From NCBI RefSeq assembly GCF_009730915.1, contig NC_052489.1:27831916-27895915 (forward strand): DNA of 64,000 nt, in the 5' to 3' direction. The position numbers were made by a program, and so were the translations under genes. Under the pieces are notes generated by a model. The model was not told the DNA's origin. It saw nothing but the letters and a program-made list of their open reading frames with translations, and ran no database searches. Of the stretch, positions 1 through 12,334 are shown one piece after another (within the stretch, counting starts at the first letter, position 1; every line of letters starts with the position of its first letter). This stretch comes from Dioscorea cayenensis subsp. rotundata (Eukaryota > Streptophyta > Magnoliopsida > Dioscoreales > Dioscoreaceae).

Positions 1-1740
1 TGGCAAGCCTCACAGTCCAATGACTTGATAGATTCTAACTCTAGAAACTGACGCTTCAAGACAGAAAGGCTAGGGTGACCCAGACGACGGTGTATTTGCA
101 CAGGAGACAACTGAGTGGCAGAAGCAACAGGAAAGGCATCGGTAGATAAATAGTAGAGGCCATTCTTCTCATAACCCCCACCAATCGCATTCATCGTCTA
201 GAGATTCTGCAGGACAAAAAATGACTGATAAAACACAGCACGACAGTTTAAGGCTTTAGTAATTTGGCTTATTGATAACAAACTGAGAGCAAACTCTGGA
301 GCATGTAGAACATCATGTAAAGACAAAGTTTCTGACACAGGGACAATTCCTTGAGCAGTAATAGGTGAAAGGGAACCATCTGCAACTCTAACATTAAAGG
401 GATTGGACAGCTTATGCAAAGAAGAAAATTGAGATGCATTGCCAGTAATATGTAATGAGGCACCAGAATCAGCTATCCACTCATTTGTAGAGAAACTGCC
501 TAAAGCATGAATACTATGTAGTTGGATGAACAGTAACTGATGCAGCTGTGGTAGAAGCCATGGCAGGACTAGAGCTTGAACTGGGAATACTGGGAGTATT
601 CCCAGTAATATGATTCTCTGTACTCTGACTAACTTGATTAACCCTCGAAAGGATAGCCAAACTTTTGCCAACATTGATCAGAGTTATGATTGGTACGCTG
701 GCAATGGTCACAATAACGGGACAGACCACGACCCATTCCATGATTAGTAAATTGTCTTCCTCCTCCACGACTTCCTCTTCCTATGACTCCTCGTGTACGT
801 CCTCCAAAGATAGTCATAGCAGAGAAAGTCCTGAGTAGTAAAGTTCAGTAGGAGAGGTAAATAGTGCTCTAGAAATTCTTCCATACACATTGACAAGTGA
901 GGGTATCTCATCAGTTGTCATAATCTGATTCTTGATAGGATCATACTCAGGGCCAAGTCCTGCAAGAAACTGGATAACTCGAATTTGCTCGCGCTGTGCT
1001 CTCATCTTCTCTAAATCAGATGTGAGAGGTTGATATAAATCTTGCTCGTCCCATAGATTTTTCAATGTCCCAAAATAATCAGAAAGTGACATAGAACCCT
1101 TCTTAAGATTATGAATTTGCTCAATGACTTGGTAAAGACGAGCCACATTAGACTGTTGAGAATGTATTTGATGTAATGTCTCCCACATGACTTTAGCAGA
1201 ACTAATCATCATAACTTGCTTAGCAATATTCGGTTGCATGCTATTAACCATCCAAGTAACAACCAGGTCATTCTCTTCCTCCCACAGAGCATTCACTCCA
1301 ATCTTCTGCTTAGGTTCTTCCTCAGTAAGGTACTTCTTTTTATGTTGAGAATTTACAAACCGTTGAAAGGAAGTCGACCAAAGTAGAAAATTAGTACCAT
1401 CCAATTTCACTGTAGTACCTTGAATGTTTTGGAGATTTGTTGGAGGAGGAAGAGACATCCCCTCAGAAGATGACCTTGATTCAGCAGCCATATGGAAGGA
1501 TCTGAAATCTTTGTTTTAATGCTCTGATACCATGTTGTTGAAGAAGAAAACTCAGTGTTGTTGAAGAAGAAAAACTCAGAAGAAAAAGACCCTAGAAAAA
1601 CAATGGTCATAAAGCTATATATCCAGAAGGCCCCCAAAAGGTGCTGCTTTAGAAAAAAGAAAAGGCCATACTCCCATACTTACAACCATACATGTACCAT
1701 CCTTTCACCATACTCTCCATACTGCAAACTATGCACAACA
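1..1740 (-). mobile_element. Ty1/Copia LTR retrotransposon, 5' part (fossil)
   Basis: Read on the minus strand, the element starts with an LTR (1533-1740), a primer-binding site matching initiator-Met tRNA (1521-1532), then gag (about 810-1490), the aspartic protease region with a DSGAS motif (about 370-480) and the start of the GAG-pre-integrase region (1-190). The rest, including the other LTR and target-site duplication, lies beyond the window. The coding part looks broken in a few places, so this is a relic. The order gag-protease-integrase and the short LTR support Copia. Its age cannot be judged without the second LTR. Confidence 0.9.
1533..1740 (-). repeat. LTR of the minus-strand Copia fossil
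   Basis: This 208-bp segment begins TGTTG and ends CAACA, the usual inverted ends of a Copia LTR. It directly abuts the tRNA-Met primer-binding site. A 23-24 bp unit is tandemly duplicated at the edge beside the primer-binding site (1533-1555 and 1556-1579). The expected 5-bp target duplication on this side would be TTGAT (1741-1745); its partner lies outside the window. Confidence 0.8.
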
Positions 1741-1763
1741 TTGATGTTCCACTTTGCAATCAA

Positions 1764-2345
1764 GGAGGACCATGCAAGAGAGGCACTTGAGCAAAATCCT
1801 TGCTTAACTAATGGTTAAGATGAAAGATATCAAGAGCATGCATTTGCTATCAAGAATAATTGATCCCATTTGCTATCCAGAAATTTGGCTCGGTGTTGTA
1901 AACTCTATTCACATTGCACAACTGTTACCTAGAATAATGCATTTACTACTTTGAAAATTTTGCTTGATGTTGCACTCTGCAGTTAAAAGAGGGCAATGTG
2001 AAAAAGACACTTGAGAAAATTCTTGCTTAACTATTCAAGGGGCAAGATATCAAAAATGTATATTTGCTACCCAGAATGATGCATCACATGCGCTAAGCAG
2101 AAAATTCTGCTTTGGGTTACACTTTGCGATCAAACAAGACCATGTAAAAGAGACAGTTTGTCAAGGGCAAAATATTAAAGATGTGTATTTTCTATCCAGA
2201 GTAGTTTAATTTGATGTATATGCTGATCAGGAGTTGAAACTCTACAATCTGGCGAGCCCCGAGCCCCTGCAAGAGAGACATTTAAAGAAAAACTTGTATG
2301 GATATAGATGCCCCTTATCAAAAGGTAAGATATCAAATATGTGCA
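1764..2345. repeat. Degenerate tandem repeat, copy A (3' flank of receptor kinase)
   Basis: This segment closely matches 11330-11670 on the other side of the receptor kinase gene. Within it, subunits starting around a CTTGCTTAACTA core recur about 222 bp apart (near 1799 and 2022). Both copies share the same order of short blocks, such as GGGTTACACTTTGCGATCAA and AATCTGGCGAGCCCC. No coding capacity was recognised. The pair probably descends from a local duplication that once framed a tandem array of receptor kinase genes. Confidence 0.75.
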
Positions 2346-2389
2346 TTTCTTTGGTTTTCTTAAGATGGAACAAAAGACTGGTTATTAAC

Positions 2390-5300
2390 AACAGAGGTAT
2401 CTGCTAATGTTTCAGCAAAACTGGTGGTGGTGAAGTCGTTTATGTCCTTTTCTGTCAAATGTCCTCTCATAGCATACTCCAAGTGAGATAGCCACTTCAG
2501 AGAATGGAAAATCTTCTTCTCTACAGTGACACAAGCACACAGATCTTCATCAACATATAACTAAAGAAAGAAACGGATACCGTGTAAATGCACTAAAGGA
2601 TCAGATATAACATACCGAAGAGTGATTGATCGAGGCTCTTGTTTTCCAGATACTCATAAACTAAGAGCCTATTGTTTCCCTCAAAACAACAGCCATAAAG
2701 TTGCACAAGGTTTCGGTGCTGAACTTCAGACATTGTTGCAATCTCTGTCATAAACTGATCTTTACCATGGCAAGATGCTTCTAATAATTGTCACTGCCAC
2801 CACTCTTCCATCAGAAAGCTTTCCCTGAATTAATAATCATGCTTAATGAAATTAGCATTTGCAATTTAATATACATGTTTTTAGTGAATCAATAAAAGTT
2901 AACTAACCTTATAAAATGATCTAAATCCTCCCTGTCCAAGCTTATTATCAGGATTAAAGTCTCCTCTAGCATTCCTCACTTCAGCATAGCTGAATATCTC
3001 TGCTTTGGCACTTATTTCTAGCAACTCTGCAACATTGTGTAAAAGGAGGAAGATAGATGAACACTCCACACAGCTTTTCACTCTCACAGTATACACTCAC
3101 ACAGGAACACGAGAGGAAATAATTAACAGGAACTATGAAGCTTGTATATTCGGCCAGCTCAAAAGCATTAACTTAGTAGTTAGTACATGAATATATAAAG
3201 AGAGTAACATAAAACCTTGCCAGCTTGGCAGCTGACAGAGCACACAAAAAAGTGCTAAAAGACAAGGGAAAGTCACACGCCACATCTGATTCTGTTTTGT
3301 CCAATCACGCCCCATGCAACGTACACATCATAGCCCACATGATTCTGGAGTAATCTCATTCTCCTTTTAACAAGTTGAGCATAAAAATCAATAACACTTG
3401 TCTTATATTAATTTAAATTCGAGCAAGCATGAGATCTGTCAAAAGTTGATTACACCTTGATAATCATTACCGTTCAGCTTTCTCTTCCACCTCCATATAA
3501 AGATTCCTAAGATCGCAATCAGTCCTAAAGATGCAACTGCAGCCGCAATCCCTATAGCCAACCCTGTGTGGTTCTTCTTCGATGAAGCAGATGGTGGTTC
3601 ATTGCTCACAGTTGAAGTAAAGTCTGGAAAATATTTCCTACAATATAATGAGCATATGCAGGATAATTATAGTTATCAATCATAAGATATAAGTAACTGT
3701 ACCATAAGGCGACACACTTATTGCAGAAACAGAGGCTCCATAGTATCCTTGTGTAGGTACGCAGCAGGTCCCCTTTCCAGCCCAAAAGAAGTGAATTTCC
3801 AGGAAATTATTAGTTACTGGAATTACATACTCCTTTACAACTGCTCTATCTGAGAATCCACCAGCCTCCTTTCTTATGTCAAAGTCTTTCTCTTGTAGAT
3901 TCCCCTGAAACAAAAAAACATCTTGAAAGACTTGGAAAGTTAAATGACAAGATTATTACAATGTCTCAGCGGAATTTTTATTCTTTTTCTGAAAAGTGAA
4001 AATTTCAGTATGACAAAAACAAAATTAAACACTTGCATTCACAAAAATTAAATTTTAAATTAAGTAAATATCCACTAACGTCTTTTATCATGAACAGCAG
4101 CAAGGCAAACACACATTTTAAGTGACGGGCAATTCTATAAAATACAAGAGTTACACCAGAAAATCTAGCATGAAACTATTTGCACCTGAATGTAAATATC
4201 AAAAACTCTCCTTCCTACACTCTTCCAGGTACGTGAATCAGGGTAAATGATCTCTGCAAACTGCAGTTTTACACTGTAATTTCCATCCTCAAGTCCAATT
4301 CCATAGTACCTAAGTGATGAGGGTGAAAGCCTTGCAGTTTGGAATAGTTCTGTATCAAGAGTATTCTGAAACTGAGACAAAGTGTTGATAATATAACTAA
4401 AGTACGAAGCATCAGCAAAATGACCAACAGTGCTAACTGCCCATTTGTTTCCCTCAGTCACAAAGTACGATGCAGTGGTGAGGTCAGTATTATCCGCGTC
4501 ATACACTACTCTATCAGAAGCCTCCATGCTTCTATTACCACCACATTTTATCCCAAAAGACGAATCTGTAAGCAATTGAAGAGCTGGTAAAAAACAAGTT
4601 TGAAAGACGTACACACAATGGATATATTTTACTTAAATGTCTTACATATCGGGGAACCACGATAGCATGGTTTATCTTGTTGAAGACATTTTAATCCTGA
4701 AGGAAGAATGCTGTTGATGATCACAGCAATATGAACTTGAGAATGCACATAAGCATCATATTATTGAAGGTAGATATTGGTGGTTACCTGCTATTAGAAT
4801 CATCAATCACAAAGTTATTTGCCACCAAATTCCTGTCATGGATAGAGGGAAGATAAAAATTTGTTTATTTGCTTTCTCACTATGTTTCCAAAAAATTTAA
4901 AAGAAAAAAAAAGATATATTACTAATATGGAGATCTTTGCATTCTTTGAACATACAGATGCAAATTTTTCTGGCTAACCCAAGAAGGAAATCTTCCGGTG
5001 AGTTTATTGTAGGATAAATCTCTGCATTAAAACAAAAACCACAGTGAGAGGTATCCATTAATTAGAGGAAGAGTAATACATGCCAGTTAGCTTTTAAAAT
5101 TTAACACATATTAGCATCATTGTTAAACACAAGCAATTTCACAGAAGTAGGGAAGATTCAAGTATCTATTGAGCAAACAGATGAACATACACATTGACAA
5201 GGGATGAGCTCTTTTGAGCGGGCAGGCTCCCAAAGAGGCTATTATTTCCAAGGAATCTGCATAAGACATTGAAAACAACTCATATCGCATAACAGTAGCA

Positions 5301-8300
5301 TGAGTGTGCTAGAACATATGAAATTTATATGAGAAGCATAAGCAAATAAATATATCTTACAAGTAAGCGAGCGAGGTCAAATTGAAAAGAGAGTCAGGTA
5401 ACGATCCTGTTATATTGTTGAAGCTCAAATCCCTTTGAACACAAAAATAAGGAAAATTCCGTTCAACTAAACAGAGAAAGCATCTTAAATAGAATGACAG
5501 ACTACATATGAATAATGCATGATGAGGACTTACAACATTTGCAAACTTGTATATCTTGTGAAGTCCTGAGGGATAGCATCAGATATCTTGTTGTTTCTTA
5601 AGACCCTGGGAAAATAAAAGTTTTTCATTATGACATAAGCCATGAAGCATGACATGTTGCAATCTAGAATTTTGAATACTTACAAGGTGCTTAAGGAAGT
5701 CAGGTTGCTAATAACTGCCAAAGAAGATCCTGAACTTAGGAGGTCTCCAATCCTCCTGTATCATACAAATGTCAGTGCCAATCATACTGATCAATAACCA
5801 AAATGCTTGGGAAGGAAGCAGTGGATGGAATCAGAAAGCCAAAAGAAGATAATTGCAAAGAACCTAAGCAAGGTTGAAGACTTACAAATCAGTCAATTGC
5901 TTGAGATTAGCAAAGTTTGAAGGAATTGGACCTTCAAAGGAGTTCCCTTGCATCCTCCTGTTTAAACATTACAGATAAAACATTATTGGTGAAGTACCAA
6001 AAAGACAACTATGGGAAAGCTAACATCTTGAAGGATATGTAGATAATTGCAACATAGAAATGGTATAAAATTCACAAACTCACAAATGAAATACTTGAGG
6101 AAATATGCTACTCGAAAAATCTTTTACGTAATATGGTACTTATTTATAGGAATCAGATGATATTAAGTAAATCAAGATTTGGTGGCCGTCTCAACGTTTA
6201 CATGGATTGTAGAGGGCTTCGAGTTCTGCCATGTCTTTCTATGTGATTCACACAAACTATTAGCAAATAACGAACTCAAAGAACAGAATAAATAAAAGAA
6301 CAAAGCCAAAATTCAAAAGCATCTTATCTGACATTTAAATTTTAAGACAGGAAATTTTAAGACAGGAAGAAGAATATTATAATCTTACAAAGTGATTAGA
6401 TTTGTCCAGCTCCCAATGAAGTCTGGAATTTTGCCAGTGAAGTTATTGTCAGATGCCCACCTGAAAACAAATTCACAGAGTTTGAGAACAGTTATTCATC
6501 AATTTCTACATATCCAAACCAGTGTAGTTAGAATCGTACGGTTCTCGATACGAATCTTACGAATTCATATCGTTTTTCATCCGTAACGGTTCGAATCTTA
6601 TAGAAGAATCGAAATTGATCTAGAATCGTGAATGAATCGTTTGAGTCTATCTCAAATCGGTCATATGAATCGAGAAGATCAACGATTTCTAGTTAATACA
6701 AGTTTTGAATTAAAAAAAAAAAAAGAAAATCAAAGGAAAAGGAAGAATAAAAAGAGTAAGAAACATAGGGAGGAAGGAGAAATTTTTGTTGTTTTTATTC
6801 CAACATCCTCAACAAAGGCATTTTTATACCATCTCTTCATCTTTCTTGACATTCTTCTCTTTCTTTTTAAATTCTTTATTATAATGTATGCGATCAACTA
6901 TTTTTAATTATTATAAAAGTTTTTTAAATTAGTGATTATTTAATTAATCTTTAAATTTGTTATCCATAAACAAATTCAAAGATTAATTAAAAGATAATGC
7001 TTTTTTTTTTAATTTTAATATCAAATTAATTTGTTATCTTAAAACTCTTGTTATGGAAATAAATCTTTTTAATTTAAAAACTAATCTTTAACATAATTTA
7101 ATCTTTTTGTGATTATTCTATTAATTTTTAAATCTGAACTATTTTTGAAATAACTAATGTTTTTTTTTAAATATATATAGGTTTGATTAATACTTGAAAA
7201 TGTCTTCTAAGCTCAAAACAAGATCTCAAACTAAGAAAATGTCTTCCAAACTAGTTTATATTTAATTCATGACTTAGAATTTTTATTTTTTTATTTTTTA
7301 TATAATCATGTTATATATATATATATATATGACTTTGAAATGTTGAACCGAATCTTACGATTCGATTCGATTCACGATACTCGATTCACAAATTTAGAAT
7401 TTCGATTCACGATTCGAATCTCGATTTGACTACCTTGATCCAAAACAAAGTAATTAATACTTACAAGATAGTTAGTTGCTTGAGGTTGGCTAGAGTTGGG
7501 GGGATCTCACCACTTGCTCCGCAACTATCCATGTACCTGAAATTGTATATGTGCATCAAGTATCAGTTATAACAACTAATTAACTATATTATATGAAGGC
7601 TGATGACTTGACTAATGATTAACAGAGGATATTTTCACAAGCAAAAAGAAAACATGACTTACACTTGTTGTAGGTTGGTCAGGTTTCCAAGCTCTGAAGG
7701 GAGTGAACCATTAAATTTATTTGTACCTATCCCCCTGCAAAAACAGAATAAGATCCAACCCTCAATACATTTCTTATCTCCGTTTTGAAAGGGGCATTTC
7801 TGCCACCGAGGAAGAGACTGATATTAAGAATGAGTCTCTGCCGGTTTTACTACTTGCATCCCTAACCAAATCACAATAAAGACAATCAACGAACTGGTTT
7901 ATCCACTTTTTTCAAAAAAGAATAAGGAGGAATAAGTACAACTTGTTTATTTGTGGATATATATTTTGCTTTAAAAGTAAAAGAAGTAATAAGTTCTTAC
8001 AGTAAAATCAGATTCTTCAAGTTTCCAAGCTCCCGTGGTAGAGGCCCTGATAATGCATTAATGCCTACACTCCTGATAATCATGATTATCATAATGTTTT
8101 GTGAGAATAAAATATTTAAACATAACAAATCTATACTATATAACCATACTTTTTTTTTCAAAAAAGTGGATAAAATTTAACACCATGTTGATTAATGCTA
8201 TATAGTCACAACTAATCTTACAGGGTTCGCAAAGCTGTCAAATTTCCAATAAATGCCGGCAAGGGTCCTGTAAGATAGTTTTGATCCAGCTTCCTGCCAA

Positions 8301-10110
8301 GAGAAATGACAATTCAATGGAAATGTGATCCTTGGCCATGTACATCATGCTTTATATTATGACAAGGAATATTATGGCCATGACTTGTGCCTACTACAAA
8401 TTTAAATTCTTAGATGACTCCTGAAGATTTCCTGTATTATTCTTAATACAAATCAGTCATAATCACGCAACTTGATATTCTTGATTTTGTCTGGAAATAT
8501 AGATAGATATGTATAACATGAACATGTATAGTTGATTTCATTTGCAGACGATGATATCTATCTGAAAATCAAAAAGCTTCCATAAAGATTTGTGTTGTTC
8601 TCTGTTTTATCAACCTATGTAGTAATTTCAAGGATGAGGGGCACAAAGAAATTATCATATAAATTAAAAATTGTGTTGCAAAACCGTAGGCTACCATACA
8701 GGAAAGTGAGATATGTCAAGTTCAGCAGCTCCTCTGGTATTTTACCAACCACATCCAAGGCATATACTCTCCTGCATACACAACAAAAAATGAGTAGGAT
8801 ATTACAAGAAATTTCACAAAAGCTAAATAACCTGATTGTACAAAATAAAAATCTCTCAACAGGAATAAGGTCATGATGATGTGTTTGCATATGACCTAAT
8901 TAATTTTACAAGAAGACAGAATATTTATGTTGTGCTAGACTTTCAGAATGCTTTTTATGACTGCAAACTTTGTATACATGTTAAATTAGGCTATGAATGA
9001 CAACAATCTGTAACTTGGTGAAAATGCATCAAGAATAGCTCAACATTCATATCGCTTATTAGGATCACAGAAACAGCACTCGGATCATACTACTTATCTA
9101 TGTAACCAAAAAGCATCAGCACTACTGTGAGTTGACTTCATGTTATGAAAATCTGGCTCTTGCTACCATTATGCTATTTCATGAACTCTTCTCCAAAACA
9201 CCCTAACAATTTGGTTGGTCCACTTGATGTTCCATCCTACCTAATTATCCCGACACCCCACCAAGGTTCCTTGAGGAATACATAAACATCAATAAAATTA
9301 AATCTAACATATAAAAAAAAGAATAATTCAATCCACTTGTTTCTAGTTTTTGATATCATATAAACATATGAAGGGGAGAAGATTGGAAAACATACAACTG
9401 AGTGATGTGGCAGACAGTGTTGTTGACGAAGGAGCAGTCACATTTGATGGCGGGGTTGAAATCAGGATCTTCAAAGCCCTTTTTGAGTCAATGGCCCAAC
9501 CAGTGCATGGATCCCCACTGATGTTCCACTTGCCTGCAGCCGCTGCCTTCCCCCACCTTCCTAGAATCGTGTTCAATGCGATCACTGCAACGTATCATAT
9601 CAATGTATGCAGAAACACACATAAAGCTGACGGTCGCCATAATTAAGCTTGATTGAATATCCAAATGAACAGAAAAAACTCAAAGTCTTAATCACAAAAG
9701 TCAACAGGTAACTTAACCTGCTTTCTTTATCTATCGTTCCTTCTTATAAATAGTATAAAGTTATTCTAGGCTCATGCACTGATTCAAATTGTGGCACCGC
9801 CTTCCCATTTGAAGAGTCCCCATATTTGGTAATCTCACTTTCAAGCATCATGCCATCATATGTTGTAATTTTGCAAACTATTGAAAATAAATAGAAACCA
9901 AATACAAGTTAATACAATTTGATGAGTCCTGTGGCCGGTAATCTCACTTTAAAGCGTGATGCCATATGTTGTAATTTGCCAAACATTGAAAATCAAGTTC
10001 GCCCATCACTGTATCTGAGCCGGACCCAGTTCTTTTACTTAACCAAACCAAAGCTAATTTATTTTTACTCTTGAGAATAGTGCCCCCATTAGAAATGGGG
10101 CCATCACATG

Positions 10111-10145
<35 letters not shown>

Positions 10146-10765
10146 TAAGTTTCACTCAGGCAGTAGATGATCATGGAAGCATTCTGATTGAAAATGGAAT
10201 TGAAGAAAGGTGCATGATTGCCTATTTTAAACAGGAGAACAGGAGAGTTACATGAAGCGGATATTGCATGCCTCTTGCTGGCAAACTTATATGAAGTTGA
10301 AAAAGAACAATCACTAGCCAAAAACCTGAAATTTTTTTGTTGTGGTGAAAAAGGAATATTCGTAAGTCACTCTTCACCAAGTAAACAATGAAGAGCTAAA
10401 CACATGAAGTTTGGGCCACCACGCACTAAAGCTGCAAGCTTTTACACCGGCCCAAATTGCAAAAGACAAGTGCATTTTGGAAAGAGGTTCATAATGAAAG
10501 CCTCCCGGATGTTTGAGCATTATCAAAAGAAGATGGTGTTTGCTTCTTTCTTATCTCTAAAAGAGGGAGAAACTAATATCCAAATTTAGTCTTCAGATAA
10601 AGCATCAAATTGTTCGAGGAGAAAAGCATGGAACGTACCTTCAGATGGATCAGTTGCAGCTTGAGCTTTGAACCACTGAACAAGGAGCATGAGACATAGG
10701 AAATGTAAACATAAAAGGAAGGAGGAACAGGAGAAGGGAAACATGATCTGCGGCTGCAGCACCAT
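2390..10765 (-). pseudogene. Decayed LRR-malectin receptor-like kinase (LRR-VIII-2, At1g56140-like)
   Basis: This is a plasma-membrane receptor kinase gene in many short exons. Exon 1 (about 10640-10765) encodes a signal peptide ending near FKAQAATDPSE. Exon 2 (about 9395-9590) gives the pre-LRR region. Twelve exons of about 72 bp each encode one LRR repeat (near 8.70, 8.22, 8.03, 7.70, 7.50, 6.42, 5.92, 5.72, 5.57, 5.40, 5.22 and 4.98 kb). The malectin domain lies at about 4180-4570 and 3720-3910, and the membrane segment at about 3465-3625. The kinase start (2925-3035) reads GQGGFRSF, losing the third glycine of the GxGxxG loop. The next kinase exon (2625-2830) is frameshifted around VAVK. 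The HRD and DFG blocks were not found, only a remnant with EYAMRGHLTEK near 2450. Exon 2 also changes frame at an A-run near 9480, after which the family's cysteine block is readable only in another frame. Domain order and family are clear. It is probably a pseudogene, although small indels could be assembly errors. Confidence 0.85.
6521..7437. mobile_element. Mutator-like MITE in a receptor kinase intron
   Basis: The 917-bp AT-rich insert sits between two LRR exons. Its ends are imperfect inverted repeats built from GTAGT followed by many AATCG, GATTCG and CGAATC words, pointing inward from both sides. Flanking 9-bp sequences ATCCAAACC (6512-6520) and ATCCAAAAC (7438-7446) differ by one base and look like a target-site duplication of the length typical of Mutator-like elements. 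There is no transposase; the small frames inside are chance ORFs. Confidence 0.65.
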
Positions 10766-10929
10766 CAAAAGCTTTCTTTCTCTTCTCTCAGAGCAGTACT
10801 AGGCTTTAGAAAGTCTCAACAAGTAACTACAAAGTAAAGCTTGGAAGGAGCAAGCGATAATGGATATGTATAGCCAACATATGATATAATACATCATAAA
10901 TGTTGTGTGCCCTTCAATCATAGAGAACC

Positions 10930-11690
10930 ACACAAAAAGACACTTGAGAAAATTCTTGCTTAACTAATTCTTAAGGCGCAACATACCAATAATATGTATA
11001 TTATTTGCTACTGAGAATAATGCGTTGCATTTACTACCCATAAAATTTTGCTCAATGTCGTAGACTTTGTCCATGATGTACATCTGCTAGAATAATGCAT
11101 TTATTAAGAAATTTCTGCTTGATGTTGAACCCTTGCAATTTAAAAAGACCATACGAGAGATATACTTGAGAGAATTCTTGCTTGACTAATTGTTAAGCCG
11201 CAAGATAACTAGAATGTGAATTTGCTACCAAGAGCAATGCATGACATTTGCTATCCAAAAAATATTACTTGGCTTTGTAGACTCTGTCCACAATGTACAT
11301 CTGCTATCTAAAATAATGCATTTACTACTTAGAAAACTTCTTGCTTAACTATTCAAGGGGCAAGATATCAAAAATGTGTATTTGCTGCCTAGAATGATGC
11401 ATCACATGTGCTACCCAAAAATTCTTCTTTGGGTTACACTTTGCGATCAAACAAGACCCTGTAAAAAGAGACACTTTGTCAAGGGCAAAATATTGAAAGA
11501 TGTGTATTTTCGATATAGAGTGGTTTAATTTGATGAATATGCTCAGGAGTTGAAAGTCCGCAATCTGGCGAGCCCCAAGCTCCTGCAAGAGAGACACTAA
11601 AGAAAAACTTGTATGGATATAGTTGCCCCTTATCAAAGGGTAAGATATCAAGGATGTGCATTTCCAACCCAGAGTGGTCCAATTTAGTAG
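10930..11690. repeat. Degenerate tandem repeat, copy B (5' flank of receptor kinase)
   Basis: Three subunits share a CTTGCTT(A/G)ACTA core near 10955, 11177 and 11340, so spacings are about 222 and 165 bp. The last subunit through 11670 is nearly the same sequence, in the same orientation, as copy A at 2022-2345. It lies directly upstream of the receptor kinase start (10765), so it is also that gene's promoter-side DNA. No coding sequence is recognised. Confidence 0.75.
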
Positions 11691-12334
11691 TGTAAATGCT
11701 AATTATTATATAGAGCTGCAGATAAACAAACAGCAGAGAAGATGAGCATCCACAACAAATAACCTGATTTAGATTGGTCAAGATATTTGATCTGGTGCTT
11801 GTAGACATTGAAGAACTTGAAAATAGTTGGCAGAATGAATCAATCATCAGAGCATTTGCCTCAAAGAAATAAAAACTCTTTGGCTGGAAATGGCAGTAGA
11901 CTGCACGTAAAACTACATGCATTAATGCACAGTAGCACATGGGAAGATTCCAGCTAAGCTTTCTACAATAGTTCTCATATCGCCAGTCAACTCATTTGAT
12001 TCACAAAACTTTGATATAAAACTTTAGTAAATAAATGGCTCATATATCTTGAGCACAAACCAAATATCAGAGATTGAAATAATGAATTTGTAGAGAGCAC
12101 AGTAAACCATTGCCAGAAAAACAGTTCAAGGGGAACTGTTGAAAAAGCCGTTTTTCAGGTCAAAGCTCTCATCCTAAGATTGCCCTTTGTAATCACCAAC
12201 ATTGGGCACGGCAAGGTGCAGATCTGACCATTCAAAACTACAGGTAATGCTGATGAGCTCAAAAACAATATGTATCTTCTCAATGGGATTTGACCTCAGC
12301 CAACACAAAGCAGAGGCAACATCATGATAATTCT
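11691..12334. other. Intergenic, includes probable VMA21 3' UTR
   Basis: No gene is recognised here. The part nearest 12334 is probably the 3' untranslated region of the minus-strand VMA21 gene. The small minus-strand frame at 11479-11940 has no family features. Confidence 0.5.

Noticed and set aside
6632-6907. Lys-rich open frame in the receptor kinase intron
   Set aside because: It lies within a MITE, is low complexity and has no homologous features.
6540-7440. tRNA-like GGTTCGAATC words
   Set aside because: They are part of the MITE arms; no cloverleaf or acceptor stem is present. No tRNA gene was found elsewhere.
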